64,000 nucleotides of DNA from Rhizophagus irregularis (GCF_026210795.1 NC_089441.1:1674001-1738000); one strand, 5' to 3'; positions 41,180-53,985 are shown, counted from the stretch's first letter. Made by a program: numbers and translations. Notes: generated from the letters alone by a model not told the origin.

Positions 41180-42814
41180 CACAAGCTACAAAATAATCCT
41201 TTATTAAATTTGATAAAAATTATGATAATTCCCCAAGTTTCTTCATAATAAGATAAAATAATTAATAAAATAAAAAAATAAAAAAAAAATTCAAGAGAGA
41301 AATAATTTCGAAAAACAATTCCTATTAAATTTATAAATTCTATATTTAAACACTAAACACCAATTAGAATAATAATTTCCCTTTTTAGATCCCAAAGGAG
41401 AACCAATTAAAATAAAAAGAATATTTGATATAAATTATTCGTACTTTTCTACTACCCTTTGGTCACGATTATGTAGATCATTTCAAGGATATGCACGTCA
41501 TCTATTACCCGATCCCTATAATAAATAATAACCCAATAAAAATTAAATTAATATCTAACCAATAAAATAAGCATCCTCAAATTGGCTATACTTGATCACT
41601 TAATCTCCTATAAATCCCATTCGATGATAGTTTAAGGTCACTCCGGACCACAGCAAATAAAAACAGAGAAAATTTTATACTAAATATAAATATAATACTG
41701 CGCCCTAAAATTAATAATGTCACTAGAGCTACAGTACTGGAGGAAAAAATACAGAGCCCGTGATTATACCATTTAGGTAATTGTATCGGTAGGTAATACT
41801 CTGTCGTCATCCATACTCCCAATCATCTGCTTCATCATAATTTGGTTTCATGTAGCGTATTTCTTGATTTATCGCTTATTGCAGTTGTAAATTTATAAAC
41901 AGATATCCTTTACGAAAACATCCTTAAAATATTAATCATGATTTGTAAAGAGATATTACATATTAGGCATTGTCTACTATGCCGGTAAATATAAAGGCAA
42001 TTCACTCACGAACTGTTTTTAGCCTGTCAAAACAAAATCTTTCCTATTTTTGTTTTTTTTTCACCTTAAATTTTTGTTATGCATTCGAAGTTGTTCTTCT
42101 CTTAATATATTTTCAATAATTAGCACATCACTAATTAAGTTTTCGTCAAATTCATAGTAGAAACGGGTTTAGAAGTATTAAGTATTAATTATTTGAAAAA
42201 TGAGAATTTCCTTCAATTGATATCATTGAGTAGGCGCTTGTTTTGTAATTAAAAATATCATTTGCATAAAAAAAGTCGGCCGCACATCAACTAGAAATTT
42301 CGCTCTAAGTCATTTGCGCATTCGCACATAATTTGAATTTCGAACACTGTTTATTAGTAAGAAATTTTAAATGTAGATGACATACAGTATGACATTCTAA
42401 TGTACTAATGTTAAACAAGAAGTTTTCCGTCGAAATTTGAAAAACAGTTCCTTATAAAATAATTTTAGAAAATATATCATATGTATATTTAAAACTAGAG
42501 AAAAAAGTCGTTTTTGCAGTTTTTACATGGATTCACGAAAATTATCGTTCGTAAGATATCTAAATTAATTTGTCATTAAAAGTTCTTTTATAAATGAGTC
42601 GTTTTTTTAAGAAAAACCATATAGGCGATGAATAATGTTAAAAAGTAAATACATTACTTTTTTTAAATGTTTCTTTGCAACAAATTATGTATTTTTTTTT
42701 ATTTTTTATTTTTACATCAATTTTTGTACTCTAGGAATAATTCCATCGATCATCTCAGCCAAATTTAAACATAATTTCGGCAAAAATCGGAAATTTGAAA
42801 CACACATATGCTGA
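41180..42814. other. Gene-free AT-rich stretch upstream of the BTB gene
   Basis: No gene recognised; the open frame on the minus strand at 41586-41822 has no features of a real protein. Bases 42300-42800 contain homopolymers and lead into the conserved promoter block. Confidence 0.45.
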
Positions 42815-42933
42815 AACACAGAAACGCCTATTTCTAATTGAGGGGTTTGATCAACGTTTCACACAATTACTAATAAATTTAAGATAATGGAATTTTACTT
42901 TACTTTCCCCAAAAATTATAAAACCGTGAGAAA
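42815..42933 (+). promoter_or_regulatory. Conserved promoter block of BTB-TLDc gene 1
   Basis: Shared with 49100-49207 in front of the paralogue: aacacagaaacg, then cctatttc, then TCAACGTTTCACA (42851-42863), then actaataaatttaa and ataatgg/ataatga before the ATG. The blocks outside this stretch are not obviously alike, so this ~100 bp stands out as retained or constrained. TCAACGTTTCACA lies 83 bp before the start codon here and 60 bp before it in the paralogue. Confidence 0.6.
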
Positions 42934-44379
42934 ATGACTTTTGAACACTCTCAAGAAGTTAGTAATGATTATGAAAAATTATTTGAAATTGAAAAAGGAC
43001 ATGACGTAATTATATGTGCTGGTGAAGATGAAAATATGAAAGAAATTCGGGCACATTCACTCATCCTATGTACTAGGTCTCAATATTTTTGTGCCGCATT
43101 CTATAATGATTGGGTCGAGAAGAAGAATGGAATTTTCATTTTTAACAAACCTAATATTTCTCCTCAATTATTCAAAATTATTTTAAGGTAATATAATGTC
43201 TGACTATTTTATTATATTAAATTCGGAAGAAATATTAAAGTTTTTCTTTTAATATTTAGGTTTATTTATTGTGGAAAAATTGATTTAACAAATTTTCGAG
43301 GACCCGAACTGTTAAAACTTTTAATGGCGGTAGATGAACTTAATATTCAAACATTGGTTACTTGTGTTCAAAAGCATTTAATAAATGATAAAGAATTCTT
43401 ACAAGAGAATTTTATGGAGATTCTTCAAATGGTTTATCATAATGAATTATTCACAGGCTTATTGAATTATTGTCTTGAAGAAATTGATACGATATTTAAT
43501 TCTGATAAAATTATTAATTTAGAAGCACCTTTATTGGAATTTCTTTTAAAACAAGATGATTTAAATTTAGATGAGATTGAAATTTGGGATGGTTTAATCA
43601 AATGGGGATTAGCACAAGAAAAACTCAATCGAGACACCTCTAAATGGAACAAGAATGATGTAATTATTTTTAAAAGAATTCTTTATAAATTTATTCCCTT
43701 AATTAGATTTTATGGAATTCCTTCTGAAGATTATATTAACAAAGTTAAACCCTATGAAGAGGTTTTATCTAAAGAATTGCGAGAAGAAATATCAAAATTT
43801 CACTTAGATCCTGAATATGAACCAACATCCAACCTTTTACCAAGACGTTTTATTGGATCTACTCTAATTAATCGAAAACACATTACACTTTTTATAAATT
43901 TTATTGACAGAAAAAATATTGACACCGATTATAATAAGAATCCTTATAAATTTAATCTTTTATATAGAGCAAGCAGAGATGGCAATACAGCTACATCATT
44001 TCATGCTAAATGTGATAATAAAGGAGCTACTATAGTTGTAGCAAAAATAAAAAATTCGGAACAAATAATTGGAGGATATAATCCACTTTTTTGGGATTCA
44101 AATAGTAGTGATAAATCAACAAATGATAGTTTTATATTTTCATTTTCAGATAAAAATAACCTTCGGAACGTACATGTAGCTTACAGTAATGGTAGTCAAT
44201 ATTCTGTACGAGGTTACTCACATTGTGGTCCATTATTTGGTTTAAATGATTTATATATAAATTATAATAATGATCCTAATAATTGGTACCATTTTGGATC
44301 AGGTTCTTATCCTACAATTAACATACCAAATCGTATAAATATAGGTGATTATGAGGTATTTCAAGTTATTAAAAGATAA
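42934..44379 (+). CDS. BTB-BACK-TLDc protein, gene 1
   Basis: join(42934..43187, 43260..44379) gives 457 residues. BTB domain at about 15-125 (GHDVIICAGED; HSLILCTRSQYF). BACK-like helical region at about 125-240 (EILQMVYHNELF; IEIWDGLIKWGL). TLDc domain at about 285-457 (FNLLYRASRDGN; FHAKCDNKGATIVV; GGYNPLFWDS; GDYEVFQV). BTB proteins commonly serve as Cullin-3 adaptors, and TLDc domains are tied to oxidation resistance and V-ATPase regulation; this combination is hugely expanded in Rhizophagus, and its specific role is unknown. The 72 nt intron sits inside the BTB domain at the same place and phase as in gene 2 (49208). No defects seen. Confidence 0.92.
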
Positions 44380-46782
44380 TCAGATTAAGTACTGTATTTA
44401 CGTTACTAATGTATTTCGAGATATTTATAATAGATATAAATAAAACGAATATTTAAAAGTGAACCTAAATTTATTTATATAAATTTATAGATTTACAGTG
44501 AGTTTTCCATTATAAATAATGATTTCAGATTTTATATACTATGTAAATAAAATAACTTGAATTTATTATGCCTATTAATTGACCTTCAGTAGAAAGGGTG
44601 GGATAAATATTGTTCATGTACAAAAATAACACGCACGTTAAAAATAAAATTCGATTTTTAATTATTCACGTGTAATATATTTTGGCTTCCCGTGAATGAA
44701 GATCACTCATGTAATCATGTTGATCTAACTCATTTTTTGATCGAGTCCCAATAGGCCAATATATGATTCTTTGAGCATTGGCTCGTACCAATCAATAATG
44801 TTGCATAATATACATACAATATTTGTCAACCGCATTCCTTAAAAATTAAGAACTTCCTTTTTGAGCAAACACAATCTAGGTAAAAACTTTATAATTTTGG
44901 CCAGGACCTTATAAAAAATTTTATCCGTCATTTTTGTAAAAACTCCTTTCACGGATTCGTTCACGGATTCGTTCAGAATAATTCGATAAATTTCGTTATG
45001 TAAGATTACTAATTCCGGAAATATGAGCCTTTTACGGAAAAAAAGATGGAATATAAAAAAAAACGAATCGACTTTTTTTACAAGGAGAATGTTATTATTA
45101 ATTTTTAATATTTACTAGTAATTCACTACACACAAAGTCACTCTATACAATAAAATTGTTTATTTTCTATTATTATTTTTTTGTTTTTTTATTAAATTAC
45201 CGTATTCACCCGAAATAAGCACTACCAAAAATAGTCAAATTAAATTGATAATTGGCTGGTTTTTTACCATACAACGTTAACTTAATATTATTTAATATTT
45301 GGAACAATGCAAAATATACTAAATTTTCAATAAATATACTTTATAAGTTAATTATAGTGATTATCCTAAATTTTACTTGAAAAAATAAATTATTCGGTGA
45401 AATAAAAAATTTTTAGCGAATTCAGTGGACCATCTGATTAATAAAAATAACTTCAATGGATTATTCCATAATAGTTAATAGATGCCTACGTAATACAATT
45501 TCAAAAAATCTTCCATATGATCGGTAGGTGATCTTTTTTTTTGCGAATTGCAATAGTAAAGATACTAATAAATTTTTATAATTTCAATAAAAATTAATGT
45601 TGCGCCAAACAAATCTGCAAGGTATTATACTAGTTTAATAGAATAATTTTCCCAGTACATATTACCCAGAAGAACCTGACATCGTACGGAGGAACATGAG
45701 AAAGCTCTTAAACGAATGAAAAATTATTATTTAAAGTGGGAAATTATGAATTGAATTTGTATAAGAAAATAATACTTACTATTCACAATACTTGTAAGTC
45801 TGCAGTGTTAACGGAACTTTATGACCTCCCATGATTATTCAACAATTTTAAATGCAAGGAAGAAGCAAAAATGAAAAATTATGAGTTAAAGACATACTTT
45901 GAAATTTGGTTAAATAAGGAAGAATTTACAAGTTAGTTTATCGTATTGTAGATATGCAGAATTTGATCTAACCTATTTTCTAATGAAATTATAAAAGGTT
46001 AATATAGATTTAATCTTAAAAATATGATTATAAACTTCTATTTTGTCATAAGTAAGAATCTAACATTTGATGATACTCATATTTTAAAATGCATTATCAA
46101 ATATTTAAAAAAACCAAACCAATAAGTAAAAAATAATTTTAACAAAGTTCTATATATTGTTACAATAATTTTGTTCATGTTACATTAAAGGACTATACGA
46201 GATAAATCAATTATAAACCATTTTTTTTGCTAAAGTCAAAACCAGTTTGATTTTGAAAATAAAAATAAAAAATTTACCAACATAATATATTATAACTGAT
46301 AATACATTAATATAATTAAATATAGCCTCATCAGGAAGCCACATCTGTAGCTTAGTTGTTACTATTTTTATAGTTATGTAACATTTATCTCATGCGTGTT
46401 TTTTAATAAAAAATAATCTAAATACCTTTAAAACAAATTCACAATTCTTTATTTTATATATACTGAACTTTTTTAACAATAGGTAATATTTTTTCTTAAT
46501 ATTAGTTTCTTTAATGAAATACATCAATCAATCAATCATAATATCTGTCATTATGATCAGTATTGTCAGTATTACTAATAAATGTGGTAGATAAATATCA
46601 TAAATATTTTACTCTCACTTCCTCTCTCATACTTTTAAACTCTTATCTTATACTGGCTCTTTTACTTATATATTCTATACTCTTATTCTGTTTAAAAAAA
46701 ACAAAATACCTTATCAACTTTATATTTAAGAAGTTTTAAAATTTTTAGAGAATGATAAAAATACTTTATATATAAGTATTAC
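44380..46782. other. Gene-free AT-rich stretch between the BTB gene and MITE copy 2
   Basis: About 2.4 kb without a credible frame on either strand. It contains repeated short phrases such as cacggattcgttc (44955-44980) and caatcaatca (46525-46540). No RNA gene recognised. Confidence 0.5.
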
Positions 46783-47292
46783 TTATCTCCTGGCTAATTA
46801 GGAATAAGTAAAATTTTACTAGGATTGGATAAATGATCGGCCGAAGGCTGATCATGTTCCGATTCTAAGTAAAATTTTACTATTCCAATTAGCCAGGAGA
46901 TAATTGATTTATCCCCTGCCATTTACACAATAGTAAGTGTTTTATAGTATATCGTGAGTTTAATATAGTTTATTTTATTGTTGTATCTTATTTTTCTTTC
47001 GCTTGGTTTTTTTTTTCATTTTAAAAGATTTTAAAAAATAATTGAATTTTAAAAAGCTTCGAAAAATAATATTGAGATTACAAATAAATTAAAAGAAAGT
47101 TTTTCTCATTTGGAAAATGCAAATCTTTCCAAATTACTCAAATTTTCAAATCAGTCCATTATAGTATAATCAATAGTTAATTTTTACCGCAAAATTTCCT
47201 AGAAACGGATAAATAAATACATATAAAATTTGCTATCCAGTAGGTATAACTACATTTGCATAATCGTATAAATGGTGCCGATCAGGGGATAA
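46783..47292 (-). mobile_element. Composite MITE, copy 2 (inverted relative to copy 1)
   Basis: Reverse-complement counterpart of 29032-29559: TTATCTCCTGG at 46783, foldback with gatcggccgaaggctgatc at its centre, then TTATCCCCTGCC, the 370 bp body, and CAGGGGATAA at 47283-47292. The order of all four modules is kept. The flanks differ from copy 1 apart from a shared gtaatac beside the foldback end, so the true end may lie a few bases further out. Confidence 0.85.
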
Positions 47293-47786
47293 TAGTTATT
47301 ATGCAGACGTCCAAGATCATGTTCCATATGAAAAGCATAGTAAATGTGTGATAATAATCTATATGACGTAATGCGTCAAAAATATCAAAGATATTTACGC
47401 AATAATAGTTTATCTAAAAAATATCAGTATGTAAAACAACATGATCCCTATTTGGCTGTATAATAATCATGTTTATTTGTTAATTTGTTAACTATTTTTT
47501 TTTTGAAGTTACATTAAAGTTTTATAGAGAAATATTAAGAATTTCAAACTTCGATCAGATGCATCATCACAAATTTTGAGGATTGTCTTTCTATAAATAA
47601 AAGTGCCTTTTATACAAGAGGGAATTATTATTCCAACTCCGACTTCAAAACCTCCATTATTTGAATTTGTAAATCACTTTCAATTGGTGATATTAGTAGA
47701 ATGATAATATTTTATTTTAAAAATCAACAATAAACAAAAATCATGAATAATAAAAATAAAAAGTTGGTAATAAAAGAATATAAAAA
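47293..47786. other. AT-rich spacer
   Basis: No gene recognised. The last part (from about 47740) leads into the F-box/LRR relic without a clear start. Confidence 0.4.
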
Positions 47787-48660
47787 ATGTATATAAATAA
47801 GATCAATAATTTAAAGAGATTAGATTATAGTTTTGAAAGAGATACTTATAATAATAAAACAATAAAACAAAAATTCCGAAAAATATTAAAAAATCTTACA
47901 AAATTAAGTTGCGCAAGTGATATACAATCAAAATTTTTTCATCAATTATCAAAAATATGTAATCATTACATATTTATTATCAAGAATATGTCAGTTATAA
48001 GAAGGAAAGTGAATTAATGGAATTATTATAATATATTCACAAAATTGTTTAAAAAAATTAGTTATGATACATACATATTGGAAAGGGGGAATTTATAATG
48101 AAAAACCAATTATCATTTATTACTAAATTAATAAATTTACAAGAATTCTTTTTATCATTTGATTACAGTAAAGATTATATCATTATAATGAATTAAAATA
48201 TGCTATTTTTCCAAATTAAGAAGTTTAAGAATTTATTATGAAGATTTATTTGAAACATTAATTTTATTTTTAGAAAAGAATGGAAAGAATTTAGAATGTC
48301 TTAAATGTTACATTATTAAATATAACTATAGCAAAATTTCGTTCAGAAGTAAAATATTTATATGCTAAATTTATAAAGTAGAGGAATTAAAAGAAATTTT
48401 AAATAAATTGTAAGTAATTAGAAAAGCTTAAAGTTATGTGTAATAATTATTTTTACTTGAAAGTAGGTGTAGTATTGGAAATTATTTCTAATTTTTCACC
48501 AAAAAATTTTCATGAATTGTATATAAAAGAATTTGAAAAAAATTAGGTGAAATCAAATATCTTTCCGGAGGAATTGGAATCTTTTTTTTATTATTTGGAA
48601 AGACTTCGCAATATTTATTATTGAAATTAATTTAAAAAGTTTACTTGCTACTGTTACGAT
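47787..48660 (+). pseudogene. F-box/LRR-type protein relic
   Basis: A short open frame (47787-48017) with DIQSKFFHQLSKICNHY is followed by frames broken by several stops and shifts. In order on the same strand are RSLRIYYEDLFETLILFLEK with NGKNLECL, then AKFRSEVKYLYAKF, then VEELKEILNKL, then FSPKNFHELYI and FPEELESFF. This order and wording match the C-terminal leucine-rich part of a very large Rhizophagus F-box/LRR-like family (recalled pattern, not searched). The F-box end is lost. Heavy stop-codon load shows an old pseudogene. Confidence 0.65.
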
Positions 48661-48754
48661 GAAAAACAATGTGACGAAGTCACGTGATATAACCGTTGAT
48701 CAATGGTAATTTCCGGGACGATTAATTATTGTTGGATGATCAACGTCATATAAC

Positions 48755-48909
48755 ATAATGGTGTAGTTAGCCGAAAAATTCAGCCGAAAATAGTTAGATG
48801 TTGAACCAATAAAATATTCAAGATCAACATGAATTTTTTTCGGCTGGGTGTTGTTAGCCGAAAATTTACTGCGCCTTCGGCTGAATTTTTCGGCTAACTA
48901 CACCATTAT
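48755..48909. mobile_element. Short foldback MITE with 34 bp inverted repeats
   Basis: Perfect inverted repeats: ATAATGGTGTAGTTAGCCGA (left, from 48755), continuing with aaaattcagccgaa, and the exact reverse complement ending at 48909. A second inner cggctgggtgttgttagccg motif lies in between. About 155 bp, non-coding. I could not identify a target duplication, so the superfamily is open. Confidence 0.85.
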
Positions 48910-49099
48910 ACGTTCGAGCATGATTGACACGATCAATTTCATTTTATAAACTGAAATAAGCACAAACCGTCCATTTTTTTTTTTGGTGATTGACTTTCAA
49001 TTCAGAATATTATATGTAATTTCATCAATTTGTGTTGGTCATTTCAGTCAAAATTAAATACATAATTCCGGAAAATCGGCAAAATATGTGCCGAAAGCT

Positions 49100-49207
49100 A
49101 GGAACACAGAAACGGGAAATTCCTATTTCGTACAACTGAGACGTTGGTCAACGTTTCACATTACTAACTAATAAATTTAAATAATGAATACTAAAATTTG
49201 AAAGAAA
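49100..49207 (+). promoter_or_regulatory. Conserved promoter block of BTB-TLDc gene 2
   Basis: Counterpart of 42815-42933: aacacagaaacg, ttcctatttc, TCAACGTTTCACA (49148-49160), then actaataaatttaa and ataatga. Retained while surrounding DNA differs. Confidence 0.6.
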
Positions 49208-50660
49208 ATGTCTTTTGAATACTCTCAAGAAATTTGTAGTGATTATGAAAAATTACTTGAAACTGAAAAAGGGCATGATGTCATTATATATGCTGGTGAA
49301 GATGAAAATATGAATGAAATTCATGCACACTCACTCATCTTATGTACTAGGTCACAATATTTTTTTGCGGCATTATATAATGATTGGGTCGAAAAGAAGA
49401 ATGGAATTTTCATATTTAAAAAACCTAACATTTCTCCTCGACTATTCAAAATTATTCTAAGGTAATGAAATGAACAATTACACAAAAATGTTTTGATGTA
49501 TTAAATGCGAAGTAATTTATCATTTTTTTTCATTTAGATTTATTTATTGTGGAAAAATTGATTTAACAAATTTGCAAGGTCCCGAGACATTGGAATTATT
49601 AATTGCAGTAGATGAATTTAACATTCAAACATTGGTTACTTGTGTTCAAAAGCATTTAATAAATGATAAAGAGTTCTTACAAAAGAATTTTATGGAAATT
49701 CTTCAAATGGTTTATCATAATGAGTTATTCACAGACTTATTGAATTATTGTCTTGAAGAAATTGATATGATATTTAATTCCGATAAAATTATTAATTTAG
49801 AAGAACCTCTATTAGAATTTCTTTTAAAACGAGATGACTTAATTTTAGATGAGATTGAAATTTGGGATGGTTTAATTAAATGGGGTTTTGCACAAGGACA
49901 AGGACTTAATCAAGACGTATCTGAATGGAATAAAGATCATATTAATATTTTTAAAAGGGTTCTTAATAAATTTATTCCTTTGATTAGATTTTATGGGATG
50001 TCTTCCGAAGACTATTATAATAAAGTTAAACCCTATGAAGAGATTTTATCTAAAGAATTACGAGAGAATATGATAAAATTTCACTTAGATCCTGAATATG
50101 AACCAACATCCAACCTTTTACCAAGACGTTTTATTGATTCTATTCTAATTAATCGAAGACACATCGCGCTTTTCACAAATTGGATTGAAAAGAGAGATAA
50201 TGACACCAAGTATAAAAATATTTCTTATAAATTTAATCTTTTATATAGAGCAAGTAGAGACGGTAATACAGCTGCAGCATTTCATGCTAAATGTGATGAC
50301 AAAGGGCCTACTATAGTTGTAGTAAAAATTATAAATTCAGAACAAATAGTCGGAGGGTATAGCCCAATTTTTTGGGATTTAAGTAATAATTATAAGACTA
50401 CAAGTGAGAGTTTTTTATTCTCTTTTACAAATAAGAATGATCTTCAAACTGCAAAAGTAGCCTATAGTACAGGTAGTCGATATTCTCTATATAGTAGTCC
50501 GGTACATGGTCCATCGTTTGGTAGTGATTTATACATAAATTATGATAATAATTCTGATTTTTGGTATAGTACCAGTACAATCTGCTACCCTGGACTCGAT
50601 TTACCAAAAAGCATGAATGTAGTTGATTATGAAGTATTTCAGGTTGTTAAAAAATACTGA
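49208..50660 (+). CDS. BTB-BACK-TLDc protein, gene 2
   Basis: join(49208..49461, 49538..50660) gives 458 residues, a close paralogue of the 42934 gene over its whole length. Same domain order: BTB (GHDVIIYAGED), BACK-like (EIWDGLIKWGF) and TLDc (FHAKCDDKGPTIVV; GGYSPIFWDL; VDYEVFQV). The intron sits at the same phase-2 position. The two differ most at the C-terminal face of TLDc (for example the region before YINY), while BTB and BACK are nearly alike. Both are intact and in the same orientation 6 kb apart, with a MITE and a dead F-box/LRR gene between them. A third, dead copy lies at 60651-61800. Confidence 0.92.
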
Positions 50661-51595
50661 TCGTTTGTATCGTATTTATTATTGTATTCATTAAGTTAAT
50701 AAACTAAGTTTCGGATCATTTAATAATAAAGTGAATAAAAATTTACAAAGAAAGGTATTATAGTTTTTTTTTGTATTGATTAACACAAATTGAGAATTCT
50801 ATTAGTATTTATTTTATAACTTTGTTATGAAAAATTTTTATTTAAGAATTTGAAAGATTGATCTGTAAATTTAGGTGTATACATTATTTAGCGAATTAGC
50901 GTAAGAGCTTATATTTCGGTAAAATAAATTTGCAAATTATGTTTGTGTGTGTATAAGCATGTGAATTCAACAAAGGCTAGGCATATTTTAACTTTATTTA
51001 TTTATATTTGGCACAAATTTTAATTTGTAATACATAACAAACTTCTCTACCAAATTTATTTGATTTATTTTTTACTCTTTAAAAAATTTGTTCTCAATCG
51101 CTTTCTAATACAATGCATTAATCAAAATAATAACTAAAATATTTGCATCAAAATGTGCAAAGCGTAAAGCATAGGACACACCCCAAACCAGAATTTCTGT
51201 CTGTCCACACGCGTGTAAATACCAATCAAATTTCAGATTTTGTGTAACTATTTTTTGTGTTTTTTGTTATGTGATTTAATTGTCCAAAGCTTCAAGCTTC
51301 AAGTACACAGGCACGCCGCGTATATGGTCAATGAAATTTTAGAGTTTTATTTGATGATCTGTCATCTGTGATTATACCGCTTTGAATGCCCAATGGTTCC
51401 TGTTACCTAGTTATTATTATTTCAATAGTTGAAGCATTAAAAACTCTTGTCCGATTCTTGTTAATTTAATATCTTCAAATTTTGATCGTAAAAATTTTAT
51501 TTACATCGAGCTTTTCCTTGTTTTGATAGCACGTTAGCACGTTAATCATGTCTTCTTTGCAGAAACCTTCAATTTTCATAAATATGATAAACATA
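50661..51595. other. Gene-free stretch after BTB gene 2
   Basis: No gene recognised. Around 51180-51320 it is somewhat less AT-rich (cacaccccaaaccagaattt; cacgcgtg; ggcacgccgcgtatatgg) but has no open frame or repeat I can name. Confidence 0.45.
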
Positions 51596-51599
51596 TAAT

Positions 51600-51872
51600 T
51601 GTTAGATAGCAGTCATATTTTCGATATATAATAAAAATATTTTAGTACATGTTATATGATCAACAGATGTATAAAACATGTTCGTAATTTCCTTGATTAT
51701 GCTATTAGATAACAGACATATTTTCAATATATAATAATAATATTTTAATACACGTTATATAATTATGAGATGATCAACAGATGTATAAAACATGTTCGTA
51801 ATTTTCTTGATTTACGCCATTAGATAACAGTCATATTTTCGATATATAATAATAATATTTTATAATTACTAG
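51600..51872. repeat. ~103-115 bp tandem repeat, about 2.4 copies
   Basis: Units start ttagatarcagtcatatttt, continue with cratatataataawaatatt, and contain gatcaacagatgtataaaac followed by atgttcgtaattt. The second unit carries a 12-base insertion (attatgagatga). A fragment of the same phrase recurs at 53938-53960. Confidence 0.85.
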
Positions 51873-51949
51873 GTGTAACCCATCACGTTGTGGCGGGAAT
51901 GATACTTGCTCATCAAGTAAGAGAGTAATAAAGAGAAGTAATGATAACA

Positions 51950-52665
51950 CACGTCTCCCATCACTCCTCTTCATCTTCTCATCACTTCTTTACGTCTCCC
52001 ATCGCTCCTTTTCGTATCCCATCACTCCTCTTCATCTTCTTATCACTTCTTTATGTCTCCTATCGCTCCTTTTCGTATCCTATCACTCCTTTTCGTCTCC
52101 CATCACTCCTTTTCGCTTCTTTTCGTCTCCCATCACTCCTTTATGTATCCCATCACTCCTTTTTGCTTCTTTTCGTCTCCCATCACTCCTCTTCATCTTC
52201 TTATCACTTCTTTATGTCTCCTATCGCTCCTTTTCGTATCCTATCACTCCTTTTCGTCTCCCATCACTCCTTTTCGCTTCTTTTCGTATCCTATCACTCC
52301 TTTTCGTCTCCCATCACTCCTTTTCGCTTCTTTTCGTCTCCCATCACTCCTCTTCATCTTCTTATCACTTCTTTACGTCTCCCATCGCTCTTTTTCGTCT
52401 CTCATCACTCCTCTTCATCTTCTCATCACTTCTTTATGTCTCCTATCGCTCCTTTTCGTCTCTCATCACTCCTCTTCATCTTCTCATCACTTCTTTATGT
52501 CTCTCATCACTCCCTTTCATCTCCCATCACTCCTCTTCGTCTCCCATCACTTCTTTTAGTCTCCCATCACTCCTCTTCGTCTCCCATCACTTCCTTTTGT
52601 CTCCCATCACTACTTTTCATCGCTCATCATGTCTTATTTCTCCTTTTTGTTTCCTATCACTTCTT
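51950..52665. repeat. Pyrimidine-only-style minisatellite, ~18-20 bp unit
   Basis: About forty copies of cgtctcccatcactccttt and variants (cttcatcttctcatcacttc; cgtatcccatcactcc). The plus strand is almost purine-free apart from the A of atcactcc. More than one frame stays open for over 160 codons because the unit lacks stops, so the 294-codon frame at 51941-52825, with its periodic Ser/Pro/Phe/Leu content, is most likely a by-product. Confidence 0.9.
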
Positions 52666-52849
52666 ATTACTCTTTTTTTCATCTTCTATTACTTTCCATT
52701 ACTCCATTGTTATTTCATCATCTTTCTCCTTGGTCATTGTAATTTATTTATCTTTTATTTATTGTTATTGTTTAAATATGGTGATTTTTTTCTTTAAAAT
52801 CGTAAATGTGTGGCTTAAATTTTAATATTTGCAAATAAAATTTCATTAA

Positions 52850-53985
52850 ATAAGATTATTTTAAATTAATATGCAAAAATTTTTTTTTAAAAAAATATCT
52901 TTGCAATAAAATTTTAAGTTTAACCGATCAAAATAACTAAGTTAAAAAATCAGCCATCAGCTGACTAATAAATTTGTACATCATGTGACATATTTGAAAA
53001 AAAACCAGGCGGTGATCGCCCAGGCGACGGTTAGCAATCCTTCCAAAAAAATATCTCACAATCCCCCAAAAATCAATTATAACAATCTATTGCTATGAAA
53101 AAAAAAATTCCCATAGAATTTACTAAACCGATCTATTGTTACAAAAAATAAATAAGTAAATTATATGTCAGTCTATTTATAAAATAATTAGGGAAAATAT
53201 TATTACTAATAATAATAATAAGAATCGGGAAAAAAGGCAATTACCATAGTACCACAGCATCAATCCGATCACCGAACCAAATCTAAATGGTTTAAGAATG
53301 TGGTTTGGGAAAAAAAAATAACAATGAAGAAAATTGAAAAAAAAGCGAAAAATAAAATTTAGGGGAAAAGAAAAAGGATAAGGAAAGAAAAAAGGGAATC
53401 CGTAAAAAAAATAAGTACTGAAAAAAATTCCGAAAAAAAAAAGAATAATCTGGTCTAAAAAGACTGAAAAAAAAATTTTAAAAAATAAATTAATAATACG
53501 GTCTAAAAAAAAGACTGAAAAAAATAATAATATAAAAAAAATCGGTCTTAAAAGACCAATAAAAAAAAATTTTTCAGTTTGGGAAAAACAACCAATAAAA
53601 TTCTCAGATTGGAAAAAAAAAACCAAACCGAAAAAGAGGGAAAAAAATGAAGGTTTTTTAAAAAAAAAGGGAAAAGAAAAGGAAAAGAAAAGGAAAAAGG
53701 TTTGGAAGAGAAAAGAGGAAACTTAAAAAAAGAGAAAGAACCGAAAGCAAAGGATCGATTCAAGGAAAAAAAAATGAAAAAAATACTAATAATCCGATTA
53801 AAATTTCATTAACCGGAATTGGATTAGATATAACAATATGACTTGCTGATCAAAGGGGTCTTAGCTATAAAGAATACAGATCAGCAATTTATACAGGTTA
53901 ATCTAAACGTAACGATTACACACCAATTTTTATTTTTTGATATATAATAAAAATATTTTAATATTTACAAGCAATAATTTAATAA
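52850..53985. other. Purine-rich low-complexity stretch
   Basis: From about 53290 to 53790 the plus strand is dominated by A and G (gggaaaagaaaaaggataag; ggaaaagaaaaggaaaaagg), with a decayed repeat of aaaaaagactgaaaaaa and cggtctaaaaa. Minus-strand frames here are Phe/Ser-rich and follow the base bias. Together with 51950-52665 it makes a pyrimidine-rich then purine-rich pair on the same strand. Confidence 0.75.

Noticed and set aside
51941-52825. 294-codon plus-strand frame rich in Ser/Pro/Phe/Leu
   Set aside because: It follows a stop-free minisatellite; a second frame is open over the same repeats and no domain or non-repeat coding part is present.
53177-53763. Phe-rich minus-strand frames of 149 and 71 codons
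   Set aside because: Same effect: complement of purine-rich simple sequence with no domain pattern.
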